Origin: Melampsora larici-populina 98AG31
Lineage: Eukaryota > Basidiomycota > Pucciniomycetes > Pucciniales > Melampsoraceae
DNA: 64,000 bases
NCBI RefSeq assembly: GCF_000204055.1
Contig: NW_006768849.1
Span: 117,875 to 181,874 of the forward strand
Direction: 5' to 3'
Program-made: the position numbers and the translations under genes
The notes under the pieces: model-generated
Told to the model about the DNA's origin: nothing
Seen by the model: the letters and a program-made list of their open reading frames with translations, nothing else
Databases searched by the model: none
Part shown: positions 1-11,200 of the stretch, piece by piece
How the letters are laid out: each line of letters starts with the position of its first letter
Numbering within the stretch: the stretch's first letter is position 1

Positions 1-1606
1 GGTCCAGAGTTTGAAAGTCTCATAGTTGAGGTTCTTTTTGGAGAGAGCTTTCATTATGCAATTGGGGGAAAATATGTTAATCATCAACTGATCTCTACTT
101 TTGATTCTTCTTCTATAAAAATTTGATCAAAAGTACAAATCATTGTCATAATTAACTAATTGTGTACAAGATATTTTTTTTGCTTTCTATGGTTTGTGGT
201 ATTTTCACACACCTAAGTGAATGCTTTGTATTGTCCTTTTTATCTAAGCATCAAATTGTAATAGCCTGTGAGCTGGCATCTTTGATTGAGAACCCAGAAG
301 GCACAACTTGGTTTGAAAGCCCTGGGTGACTTAGTGGAGCTGAGGGGTAAGCCCTGAGTGGTACAAGCCGGCAGTCTGCATACAGGATTCTTGTGGTAAA
401 TTTTTATGCAGAATTTTTGTCACTCACTCACTGACTTACCCCTTCAAGCTCAAATTCATCTGATCATCAATTCTCCAAGTCCAAAAGTTTTTCCTATTGA
501 AAATTTCATGTTCTAAAAAATTCTTCATTACATCACAAAAAGCCCTTCTTTATAACAGAAATTCTAGAACATATCAAATTTTCAAGTGGATGAATCAATG
601 GAAGCAAGTTTGTCAAGAGCTGAAGAAAGTTTAGCATGTGTGAGTTGAGCAATGTTGGCAGCCGCCAACACCCCTTCCTTAACAGCAGGCTCAAGATAAA
701 TTTCTAACTCAGCCGTGAACCCGCAGATGGCGCAAACAGTCAAGGGCCCATCATATTGACTTGTTCAAGCATCAACAACCCGGAATCCCATAAAATCACA
801 AGTGCTGTCAATGCAGGACCCATGGGAACCACTTGAGGTGACGTTCATGAGGTCAAGGAAGATGATTTGGATGGAGTAGCCATCCTAGACGTGGAGCTCA
901 GGTTGGAAATCAAAGATAGTGCATGGCAACCTCACACTCACTCCAATAAACGCAAAGGCAGGAGAGCAGACACTCCCAAGATGAAGAGGGAAGTGTACAT
1001 AATGATGGAATGGTATTGAGTGAGTACCTCCAAGTTCATTGGTTGCTTCCTGTTATTCCACTCATGTTCCCTGCCACAGTACTCCACTGTTCCACTTCTT
1101 TCCATCCCACATGCTTTGTTCCAACTCAACTAGAAGCATAGAATGCACACTGTTGTATACATTGTCTGCATATTGACAATACCAGAGATCAGCCTCAATC
1201 ATGTATCAGCAATGCCAATTATATGTGTGGTATGTAGTACTTGCAATAAGTCCATGTAAGACCCGGCCAAGTGACATGTGCAAGCTTTCATAGCTGCTGC
1301 CAGGAAATTCCTGGAAGGTTTGTGCTGCTAGAGTGAGTGATCCCCAAAGATCATAACAACAAAGACTTACAAATCTGTGTTGATTTGTGATTGACTATAA
1401 CAGCCCACGGAGACCATGTGTTGATGATGCAAACACAAATGGAAATCATATGAAATGAGCTTCCCTTCTTGGTAAATTTATGGAGTTGATGCCTGACAAG
1501 CAAGCCAGCAGCTACACCCCAGAGAGCCTTTTCGAACAAGTACCTGAAAGCCGTACCAGCCCATACCTGCTTATTCAAGAATACCTCTCAAATTTATTGG
1601 CAGACA
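1..1606. other. Gene-poor AT-rich stretch, no recognisable gene
   Basis: I see only short unrelated reading frames with no recognisable domain, signal peptide or splice pattern. The stretch lies upstream of a MITE and a decayed DIRS element. It may contain degenerate 5' parts of that element, but nothing here can be assigned. Confidence 0.5.
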
Positions 1607-1999
1607 CAACCCTGTGCCAGCAACGCACCGCACCGCAGAAAGCGTGTTTTTTGGTGCTTTGCTCCGCAACACGCAACAAAGCCCAGCGGCAGACGCTGTG
1701 TTGCGGTAAGTACCACAACAACAAAACATTAGCCTGGGTTGCGTGGCACGCTGACCGCCACGCCCGCCACGCAACGCAAAAGGCGCAACAGCGCCAAAAA
1801 ACCGTCAAATTTCAAGTTTTTTTGGGCAGTAATGCAACAAATGTTGCTGCGGCCCAAAAAAACTCAAAATTTGACACATCTTGTTGCGCAGCAGGTCAGG
1901 CCGCAACTTCAAAATGGATTTTACGGTGCATTGCGGTCAGAAAAACTGCAACGCAAGCGCAGCGCAGCACGCAACACTTGCGTTGCTGGCCCAGGGTTG
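1607..1999. mobile_element. hAT-like palindromic MITE (TTGCG-rich family, copy A)
   Basis: The element begins CAACCCTGTGCCAGCAACGC and ends with the inverted form GCGTTGCTGGCCCAGGGTTG. Both arms are packed with GCAACGC/TTGCGGT words, so the whole unit can fold back on itself. The flanks GGCAGACA and GGCAGACG suggest a target duplication of about 7-8 bp with one mismatch, as hAT elements make. The open frames that cross it are GC-rich by-products of the arms, not genes. A second family member lies at 43,910-44,287. Confidence 0.75.
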
Positions 2000-3989
2000 G
2001 CAGACGTCAGGCATGAACAGCAAGCAATCCTTTGTCTTCAAGCACCCAGACACAAAGATTGGGTAAACCTTAAACCTCAGGCAATGATACCCTTGCTCCA
2101 GGCTGACTGTGAGTCAGGTTTACAGAGTGCCTCCCAGAGAAATGTACCAAGAGTCTACAAACCAGCAACATCACATACCATCAAGAAGTCTCATCCAACC
2201 ACAAGAGTCAAAACCACAAGCCAAGTAGACCTAGATGTATCCTCAAAAGCAAAGGCCATGCTGGTGTTGCCAAGCAGAGATGATTTGGGGAACAGAAGGC
2301 TGATTCTCAAGGATAAAACACAACAACTGCAAAAATCCTTACTCTGCTTGGCTGGTTCTGGGACACTATGTCCGGACTGTCAAAGCACATGTTCCACTAC
2401 CTGTCTTTGACAAATGTTGGTTGGTACAAGACCAACAAGCACAAGAAGGAACAGAACCACCTTCTGAGTCCAAGATCAAAAAGGTGAAGCAAGTGTATGG
2501 ATGTACAGAGGCAACCCTCCCATGGAGAAACATACAATTCAATATGAACAGTGGTTAGACTGTCTTACTCTGCTCTCAAGGTATATCAAGGACACTGGTT
2601 GGATTACCTTTTCCAAAGTTTGATAGTCCATAAGGAGATTTCCATAGAGCTCAGGGAGTTGATGGATTAAATGGTTGTACTTAGATGCTGTGAAGGCGTG
2701 CAAGAAGGAGTAATGAGGACTACAGCACGTGGCAAGATAGTGAACATGTTGGAAATTCAAAGTAGAATTCTTGAAGAAGTGAAGCTGCTGTGTGATAACT
2801 TTGGAAAGAAAGCATTCCTGTCAAACCTCTTTTCCCCTGGAGGAATCAAATACAATATAGACCTGGAGACCAGCCTACCAAGAGGAGAGCCCTTGGCTAG
2901 TTTGTTAAAGAAGAACCCAATAACCACTGTAAAAACCAAAGAGGGATTAACAAAAATCATGGTTGCCTACAGACCAGTGGGAATCTAAGCTGCAAGCTGT
3001 GGGCAAGTGTGTAGATAAGAAGTAGCAACAAGGACAGTGCTGTGACTATGGCGGCCAAAATCAAGGATGCAAGCAAAAAGAAACCAGATGGGCTCAAAGT
3101 TGTAGATGGAGTCCTAACTGTTATGATAACAGGAGGTCCAATGGGAAAGGAAGTTGTTCAAAATACCAGTGAGTATAAAGTCAAGTCTATGGGGTGGCAG
3201 TCCAATGATTTGAATGGTGTGAAGTGAGATAAGCATGATTCAACTGCATACCCATTGCCCCAAGTCCCATTAACTATTGCACAAGACATTTGTTGCTATC
3301 CCATACACAAGCCATGATCCTGACTGATGTTTCCAAACCAAACTATTGTGTCCTATCTGCCAGAATTCCTCCATGATCCACTTACCAAAACTATCCTTTG
3401 TTCCCTGCAATTAAAAATCAGCTATGACCTAACCTAAGGATTGGAGAGTGGCAAATTAAGAGTCTGGGTGAGACAATATTAGAAGAAGTGGTCTACAGGT
3501 GTGACCCTGTGAGATGAACTGGGACATTTGGAACCAGGAATTGAGAGACACAGGTCTGTTAGAGTCACATGTGTTTGGGCTCACAGGCTTTGTGAAAGGT
3601 TTTGACCAGGGGATACCAGAAAGACAAATCTATGGTAAATGATATTTCTTCATAAATAACCAGAAATAAGTGAAATCATCAGAGCAAAAAGTCCAAGAAA
3701 ACCTAAAGCAATGAATTGTTGCAGGAAGGATGTTTTCTTAAAAGAGGAGGTATTCCAAGAACTGTGTTCTTCACAACAAACCCTTGTGATGCTGTAGAGA
3801 ACAGTAAAGAACTGGTACGTACAACCAACCAACAATCTCTCCTTGCCAAGAAGATACCCATGTGTCAACTTGGTGATTACCCTAGTTGACAAAGCAGTCT
3901 CAAGACATTGCAGAACAATTTTGAGAAGGTTGCTAAGTTCATGCTACACAATGAAGGCGTACCACTGTTAGTTATTTTCAAATGGGCAA

Positions 3990-4980
3990 GACTATTGTCA
4001 GATCCTGACAAAGAAATCACAGTGGCTGTACCTTATGGTGCTATAATTTGATGGCAACATCCTTCTTGAGGCACAGGTAACCTTTGAAGGCATGGCTGGA
4101 TTTGGCACATTTGGACAGACAGTGGATGCTCGCAGAAACTTGTAATGTTGTCCAAATTTGGTTCTGACACAGGATTCTGGTGGATAGATGAAACCCTATT
4201 TTTCAAGACCAACAACAGATCAAACATTGCATCATGAAAGACATGGCAGATGCTTGCAAAAAGATGGGCATTGTCACAGACTCCAAGAAGTGGCAAGAGC
4301 TTCGCCACACACATAAGTATTTAGGTCTTATCTGGGATGGTAAGATCAAAACAGTTAGGATTCCAGATGATAAGCCAGGGAAAAGATCAGAGAAAATTAA
4401 AAGGTTTGTGGAAGACGGGAAGGGCATGTACAAAGAGGCAGCAAAGATGGCAGGATGGTTGATGCATTTGTTGCTAGTTGGCCCCCAATTCCAATGCCAC
4501 TGCATAGCTCTGTATGGATGGTTTTTGGAATGGGTGCATCAAGTTTCATATCCCAGAAGCAGTCCTTGAAGACATGTTGATATGGTGCAGGGTGGTGGGG
4601 ACCACAGACCCAAGAAGGATAATCCTGTGGCCAGGCATACTTGAAATTTTCTGGGTAGGGGATGTGTTGACTACTGATGGGATATGCATCATTATTGGAA
4701 AGGAAGGGCGTGGTGTGGGCTAAGATCAGGATGGGTCTCACTAGAAAAAAATACTTGAGGCAAGACATAGCCTTGGGCAAAACAGTGGCAGTTTGTCTGG
4801 GCCTGCTGATGCTTTTGTGTTTCAATGAGGTAGAAGGAAGAGAATTCCTGTGTTAAACCAACAACATAGTTGCAGAGGGTGTGGTGAGGAATGGTTTATC
4901 AAATAACCTATGTTTCAATTGAAGTGGATCAAGATGAAGAACAAGCTGCACCAGATGAACTGCTGCATAAGGCAAAGGAG
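3990..4980 (+). pseudogene. DIRS-like reverse transcriptase/RNase H, broken
   Basis: In shifting frames the sequence gives a palm-like segment around 4,030-4,150 (FDGNILLEAQVTF, GMAGFGTFGQTVDA). The catalytic-loop region follows at about 4,170-4,200, reading WWIDETLFFK. DIRS RTs have a VDD-type loop here, so the second Asp appears to be Glu. At 4,234-4,560 comes the typical connection to RNase H: KYLGLIWDGKIKTVRIPD, then an AGWLMHLLLVGPQ segment. RNase H-like WVGDVLTTDGI follows at about 4,650-4,690. Several stops and frame changes mean it cannot be expressed as one protein. Confidence 0.6.
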
Positions 4981-5689
4981 AGTGTTTGGAGGACAATGCA
5001 ACAGACCTGCTTTCAAGAGGGCATGACTCATCTAAACATGTTTCAGAAATTTTAGCAGTAAGAGTCCCTTTGGACTTAATACCCTTTCTGAACATCCATT
5101 TTTTTCACTGAGGCACACCAGGAACATGCCACCCTGACCATATCAGACCTGCCTCTTGAGACACTGCACTCCCTGTAGAAATGACAGTTGAACATGCCTA
5201 ATAAGAAACCAAAAAAAATCACCATCAATGGTAGCACCTCTTCCTAAACATTTCAAGGTAGCAAAATACAAAGTGTCAGAGGCCAGAAAACCCGCAGCCA
5301 CAAGCGCTGGGCAATGAAAACACTTGGTGGTTACTAACTCTGGAGGTTTTGACAGAGGTCAGCCAATCACCAACAAAGCCATCTACAACTTTATTGCTTG
5401 GGCAGCATAATTGAGGTTAGAGAAAGAAGACAGACCTATGTGAGTGATTACAGCTGTGACAACCAAGAGATTGGACATAATGTGGGTGTGGCATATCCTG
5501 CAACACAGCTCACAACCACCAGCAGACACATAGGTTGTATCTCTCCTCCTGAATGTGACCCATTGTAACAAGGAAGAACAAGACATGGTGAACCACTAGA
5601 CCCCAGTCACAATCAGATAACTGTTCCTCCTCTTCAAAGGAACCTATGGTTAGTTGATAGTAATCAAGGTGTTCTATATGCCATCCTAG

Positions 5690-6050
5690 GGAGATTGCTA
5701 CGCAGGAAGAAGGAAGACAGAGCAACCCTGGGGAGCCACATAGAGTTCAGAGAAAATAACAGTTGTTGGTTTGCAAAACTACATTTACGTAAAGCTGAAA
5801 CTGCTAAGGCAGGAGAGGTACAGGTCACTCACTTACAACAACAGTTCAATTTCCTCAACCAAGTATTGGCGACCAAAAGAGTCCTGATGTCAATAAGTTC
5901 AGCAAATAAAGACAATATACTGCTTTTGTCTTCAGGACCAGGCGGGGTGATACCATTAAGTAATGGTGAATTCCTAAATGTAGCAGAGAAAGTATGAGGA
6001 CAATATGGCATCAACACCCTGTATCCTGGATACAGCCTTTGGAACTAACT
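5690..6050 (+). pseudogene. Tyrosine recombinase N-terminal remnant (DIRS)
   Basis: A 100-codon frame at 5,695-5,997 carries the beta-hairpin region typical of DIRS recombinases in basidiomycetes (KAETAKAGEVQVTHLQ), followed by a PLSNGEFLNVAEKV helix. A stop (TGA, 5,995-5,997) sits where these proteins usually have Trp before a GxxG/N segment, and GQYGIN continues in the same frame. The catalytic HxxR...Y half is absent, since unrelated MITE sequence begins at 6,016. Confidence 0.5.
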
Positions 6051-6606
6051 CCTGCCAACTCCTTTGTTCCATCAATTGATTCAAACATAAGAAACAAGAT
6101 GCACTGCCATGACCACCCCTTCCAACACTTCACAACCCCCCCCGGAATTATTTTTGACAACAGCCAAACTGTGGTTGTCAATCCTATCTATGGTACTGGT
6201 TATAATCAAAGGTGAGTAGAGTCTTGATTTCCACATTCTCTTCAAGTACACTCCTCAATACAATTTTCAAATCTTTCTAGACACTCTCCTAACTTCTGTC
6301 AGATCATCCCCATGTCCAAAAACACCCCTCAAAGCTCTTCTGATATTTTTATGATTCTTCAACTTTTTCTTCATTGCTACAACTCTTTTAGATTGTATAA
6401 TTAATGTGTACACAATGATATTAATAATAAAAAGTGATTTGGAATTGATTTTAAAATACCAGATGACCACCAAACATAACCAATAAAACATAACTTTGTC
6501 TAAAAACACACCTACACCATGCATCCTGGGGTGTTTGAATCAGTTGATGGAAAAGGAGTTAGTTCCAACCCTGTACCCAGGATACAGCTACCCTTGGGTA
6601 CAGGGT
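6016..6606. mobile_element. MITE-like element with ~70-bp inverted ends
   Basis: The left end ACCCTGTATCCTGGATACAG runs into GGAACTAACTCC and TTCCATCAATTGATTCAAAC. The right end carries the same blocks inverted (around 6,533-6,606) and finishes CAGGGT. I could not find a convincing target duplication, so the exact termini are uncertain. The interior is AT-rich without coding signal. It interrupts the DIRS recombinase remnant. Confidence 0.55.
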
Positions 6607-6689
6607 TTTGCCCCGCTATATAGTGGAACAATTGCACGGCCTGTTCTGAAGCGTGTTTTACCGCTGTGAGGTTTCTCAACAATATAAAT

Positions 6690-7730
6690 GCAGATGATTT
6701 GGTACACGTTCAAACAGATCCACTTTGAAATAACACAGAGATAATGGATTGCATAGCCACAACTCATATAATAGTAATACATAATGTTGAAGATCTTCAA
6801 TAAAAACAAAAGCTCTAAACATGCCAATGAGCCACAGATGCATTAATATAATCATCAAACATCCATTGTGAAAGCCTGTCACACTTTGCATTGGCTTTAT
6901 TATGTTCTCACAGGTTGGGTTCAGTCCAATCTGGCTCATCATCACATGCAAGCCTTGACTGTACATAATCTCTCTTTGAATGCATATCCTCTTCATTGAA
7001 ACCATCTTCTCCAGACTCAGTTCAAATGAAGTTGTGTAAACAAGCAACCACAATCTTTACTTGAGTCTTGTATGCTTAACACAGCATCATGGCCAGTATT
7101 GGAAATCACATTTTTGAGACACCAAAGATACATTCCGTGACAATTTGAGAGGAACTTTAAACCTTTCTTTTTGAGTGCTTGATGTTGCACTCAAGCATCA
7201 GCATAAGACCCTTCCAAACCCACATAGACAAATGTAAATAACATATTGAAGGACAGCCTGCTAGCATGTTTGGGCTTAAGTCTCCTTTGTGGTATCAATG
7301 TGCTGGTTGATGATCAGGAAGCACAATGCATGGGATGTGGGTGCCAACAATAGCACCCACACATTTCTCAAAATAAGGAAACATCCCAGGGCTGTTTCAA
7401 TTTTTTTCTGGACATATTCCATCGGCAGTGGGTTGCACAATATAAATTAATTGTAGAGAAACAATTGCATCCAGATTATCCTTAAAATACTTACTGACCA
7501 TAGCGCCGGAACATTGGAATTGTTCTCCAACACCTTGATTGGATTCAGAGTTGCCAATAATGTATAAGAATCTCATCACACAATGCTTGGCTGATACATT
7601 GAACCCTCATTGTCAAAAACCTTCTTGGTATACTGATTTCCGTACAGTTTCAAAGTTCAACATAGGATCTTTTTGGTCTTTAATGAGGCAAGGAACTCCT
7701 TGCCAGCTTGGAACACAAACAGGATGAGAT
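6690..7730 (-). pseudogene. PIF/Harbinger (HARBI1-like) transposase, broken
   Basis: On the minus strand, 7,579-7,397 encodes the N-terminal helix-turn-helix region of Harbinger nucleases (MRFLYIIGNSESN, then CSGAMVSKYFKDNLDAIVSL). It is followed at about 7,395-7,330 by FPYFEKCVGAIVGTHIP, where the family has AIDGTHIP, so the first catalytic Asp is Val. Further down, degenerate HKGDLSPNMLA and TECIFGVSKM segments match the later DDE region. A C-terminal piece reaches about 6,690. Stops and frameshifts are frequent. No clear inverted ends could be assigned. Confidence 0.7.
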
Positions 7731-8238
7731 TGAATGGGTTTCAAGAAGATGTTGATAAGACCACATGGAATTGGAAGTGTCCAACATGATGGTCGATGGT
7801 TGTTTATACCATCACTGCCATGTGCTCAAGGACCATCAAGACAAACACTGTAATACACTGTCCTGTTTCACTTTTTCTCTCAAGAAAACAATTTTTTTTA
7901 TCTCTTCACAAAAATCACTTTGCCATATGTATCAAAATGCTCTTCTAGGATCCAGTTTCTAGGGGAACTGCAAAAAGTGAACGCGCTCCAAGTGTACCAT
8001 AAAAACTGATTCTAAAAAATCAAAAAATGTCTAAATCAATTAAGCAAATGTTATCAACTCTCTATGTTTTGAACAAACTTGAATTAAAAAGAATCCTATT
8101 TAGGTATATAAAGACCAAAAAATACTGTATAAGATCAATTCTCAAATCCAATTTCAAATCCAATCCAATTCAATTCAATCCAATCCAATCCAATCTCTCC
8201 AACCCAATCCCCGAACAATTAGAAGTTTGATTTTTTTT
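7731..8238. other. Intergenic; short CAATC/CAATT microsatellite
   Basis: No gene is seen. At about 8,150-8,200 there is a run of CAATC/CAATT units just downstream of the end of the minus-strand URB2 gene. Confidence 0.6.
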
Positions 8239-11200
8239 TCAATCAATTCCTTTATACCTACTTGATTCCCAACCAATCAAGATCTTCCTCCAAACCTCTT
8301 TCCCAACTTCCAAATCGATTCCTCCCACAACACCTACTCCAAGACATCCAATCTCTTCATCCCGAGTTCCCAAACTCCAATCTTCACACAACCTTTTCCC
8401 AATCGAAGCTCTTTCATGTTTTCCCATCGAATTCAAAACCACATAAATCCCATTCTTCAAGATATTTTCGATTTCAGAACTGATTCGAATCCCCATAAAC
8501 CCAGTTGAAAGTTTCAAAAACTCAACCAAATAAAACGTAGAATGTTTCGAAAGAGCCGGAAGTAATGAAACGATCTGAGGTCTTAAACTTCTTTCCATCA
8601 CCTCTTGCTGCTTATGATCATCACTCTTGCACTTCTTCTTCATCGAACTCGTCTTGATTCCTAACCCAATCAATAACCTATTATATAACAAACCTTCTTC
8701 TGAATTACATCCCAATCGATTCCAATCTGATTGATGTACAGATTCGATCCAAGACCAAGATGGCATTTCATTCTTAGCTTCTTTGATCATCTTTTGAGTA
8801 GGTAAGAAAGCTTTAGATCTTCCTTCGTTTTGTTGATCAACAAGGTAAACCGGTTGACAGATCGGTCTTAAGAGTCCAAGTAAGATTGACATCAAAAGAT
8901 GGAAAACAGGTAAGATATGTTCTCTTCTGTGTCGACAAAGTTGTGAAACGATCGTAATCAAACTTTGATAAATCTCTCGAGTAAACTTGTTGGATGTTTG
9001 ATTTGGAGTGAGATCGGAGGTTTGGTGGGGTTCTTCATTCGATTTTGGTAATGCAAGCGATTGAAGGACTAGTTCGAGGATGAGAGCTATATCTTGACGT
9101 CCAATGAATTTGATCTACATTCCTCTTCTGATCAGCACCATGACACACAAAAAGGAATGTCGCTTCAGATGATTAGAAGCTTGCCTTGTAAGTGCACATC
9201 GATTCTAGAAATCGACTACGCCATAGAATCGTCTCACAGCTTTGTAAAGAGCCAAAGACTGGATGCTGAAACCTTCGAATGAAGGATGAAAGATAAGTTT
9301 GCGAGACTTTACCAAGACCTACAAAAAATCGCCAATTGAAGATGAGCAAAGATTTTCATGACACGTACATCTAGTGTAATGATGATGACTTACCTTCAGG
9401 TGCGTTAAGTATCAAGATAGATGCAATCTCTAATGTGGCTTTGAGTTGTTTGACCGAATCATCCATTCCTACACTCCTGCTCGTGATATTGAGACTCGAC
9501 AACACTCGATCATAATGTTCCAAGAGTGCAGATAATGTTTCTGAATACTCTTCAACTGATACCATACGACAAGCTAAACTGTATTGATGCTTCAATTCGT
9601 TAACTTGTTGGATACCGTCCCCTCTGGTATGGACTAGACATGAGATATATAACAGAGTTAAAGTCTGGAATGCTTTGATGAGTGTGTCCTGTCCATTAGG
9701 AGTGACTTGGCTTCGTTGCAAGTTGACCATTTCTTCCACGACTTTTAGGATGAGTGATTGATTTGGAGAATTGATTGAGGGTAATAGAGCTTGACACTCA
9801 GTGGCAGAAGAGGTTTCGGAAAGAGAGATCACCTTCCTTATGGGCATTTTATACGTTCGAACCTTGTCTGAAGATAGAAAGAGTGTCAGATACACGTATA
9901 CAATGAGCCGATCACGACAAAAACTCACCTTGAAGGCCAATTGAACCGACTATACGAACCAATCGAAAGTGCGAGCTACATATCTCGAGTTGAAAAGGAT
10001 TCAAAGTTGAAGTCATCATCGAAACTGATCCTACGACTTCACCAGTGCACTGAACAAGTGCTTTGACAAACTCGATCCAAGACTCATGTACTTGATGATC
10101 TGAAACGCCACGTTTGGGAGCAGAAGAACTGATCGAGTTGATGATCGAATCTATAGCCTTGATCACGAGTCCGTTACTTTTCACATTTGAAACGTCGTGA
10201 TCCGCATGAGATGATGCCTTTGCTATACAAGAAAAAAGAACCGACGACATCTCGTCCCAAGCTTTGGGAGACTTCAACTTCAGGCTACTCATAGAGCGAA
10301 AGATGAAAGATATCGCTTGTTGAATATAAATCTCCGATAGTTCAAAAACCACATCGTTTTGATCATTTGATTCCCAATTGATTTTCTTTGATAGTAAGAG
10401 TGTCGCAAGAGAGACGACTTTGTTCATCAAGGATTCATCTACAGTAGTTTCTGTCGCGCAAATCAGAGATGCAATATATCGGATCGAGTATATATTGGTA
10501 TTCGTAACAAGCGCCTGGATCTTATCCTCTTTGGTTGACTTCTTTTTTGAGGAACCGGCCTGCATTGATAAGATTTTCAAACTCCAATCTAAACTCTTTT
10601 GTAGATATTCAATTCTGTTTGACTTTGAAAGGCAATCCAATGGAAGTTTAGCTAGGATCGCGAATAATCCAATAGATTCCAAGAGTATTTTTTCGGATGT
10701 ATCTCTAGATGGCGGTGTACTAATGTCATAAGATGATGATATATGTCGTAGAAGATCTAATCCACTTTGCAATACTGAAGTGCATACACGGTCTAGTTCA
10801 TGGAGAGACGGCGAGCTTACTAAGGCCGCGTTAACTTGTCTAAAAGTAATTGAGCCACGCTTGGGAATCGCAGCTTGATTTTTTTCCTCCACAGCTTGAG
10901 TCAGTTGGAACGGCGGACACCTCAGGATTATTTTGGATAAGCTCTGGAGCTGTTCAGTGGTAGCAAGATCAGAAAAGTTGGAGAGATGAATCGTGCTAAA
11001 GTTGTACCAGATCGCACATGGTATCTGACTAGAGGTCAAAGAGTGAAATGCACCATTCCAAACGGTATCCATATCCTCGTGAGTTTTGAAATCCAGCAGT
11101 CGAAGAATGACATCGTAAGCCAGCGAGGCTAAATCACCGGGAGTTTCATCAGAGGTAACACTCGCTGATATCTGCAACAGTGCAGCTTGAGCCTGGACGG

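Larger units (their letters stand above)
2230..6050 (+). mobile_element. Decayed DIRS-type (tyrosine recombinase) retrotransposon
   Basis: Remnants occur in DIRS order on the plus strand. First is a gag-like stretch around 2,280-2,720, with a Trp-rich segment resembling the region before RT in fungal DIRS elements. Next is reverse transcriptase/RNase H at about 3,990-4,980, and last a tyrosine recombinase start at about 5,690-6,050. Many stops and frameshifts interrupt each part. The recombinase is cut off at the MITE starting at 6,016. The DIRS assignment rests on recalled family motifs and domain order, not on a search. Confidence 0.55.

Noticed and set aside
1480..2410. Long plus-strand open frames rich in Gln, Arg, Thr and Ala
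   Set aside because: They coincide with the arms of the TTGCG palindromic MITE, occur on both strands and show no domain; a by-product of the repeat's composition.
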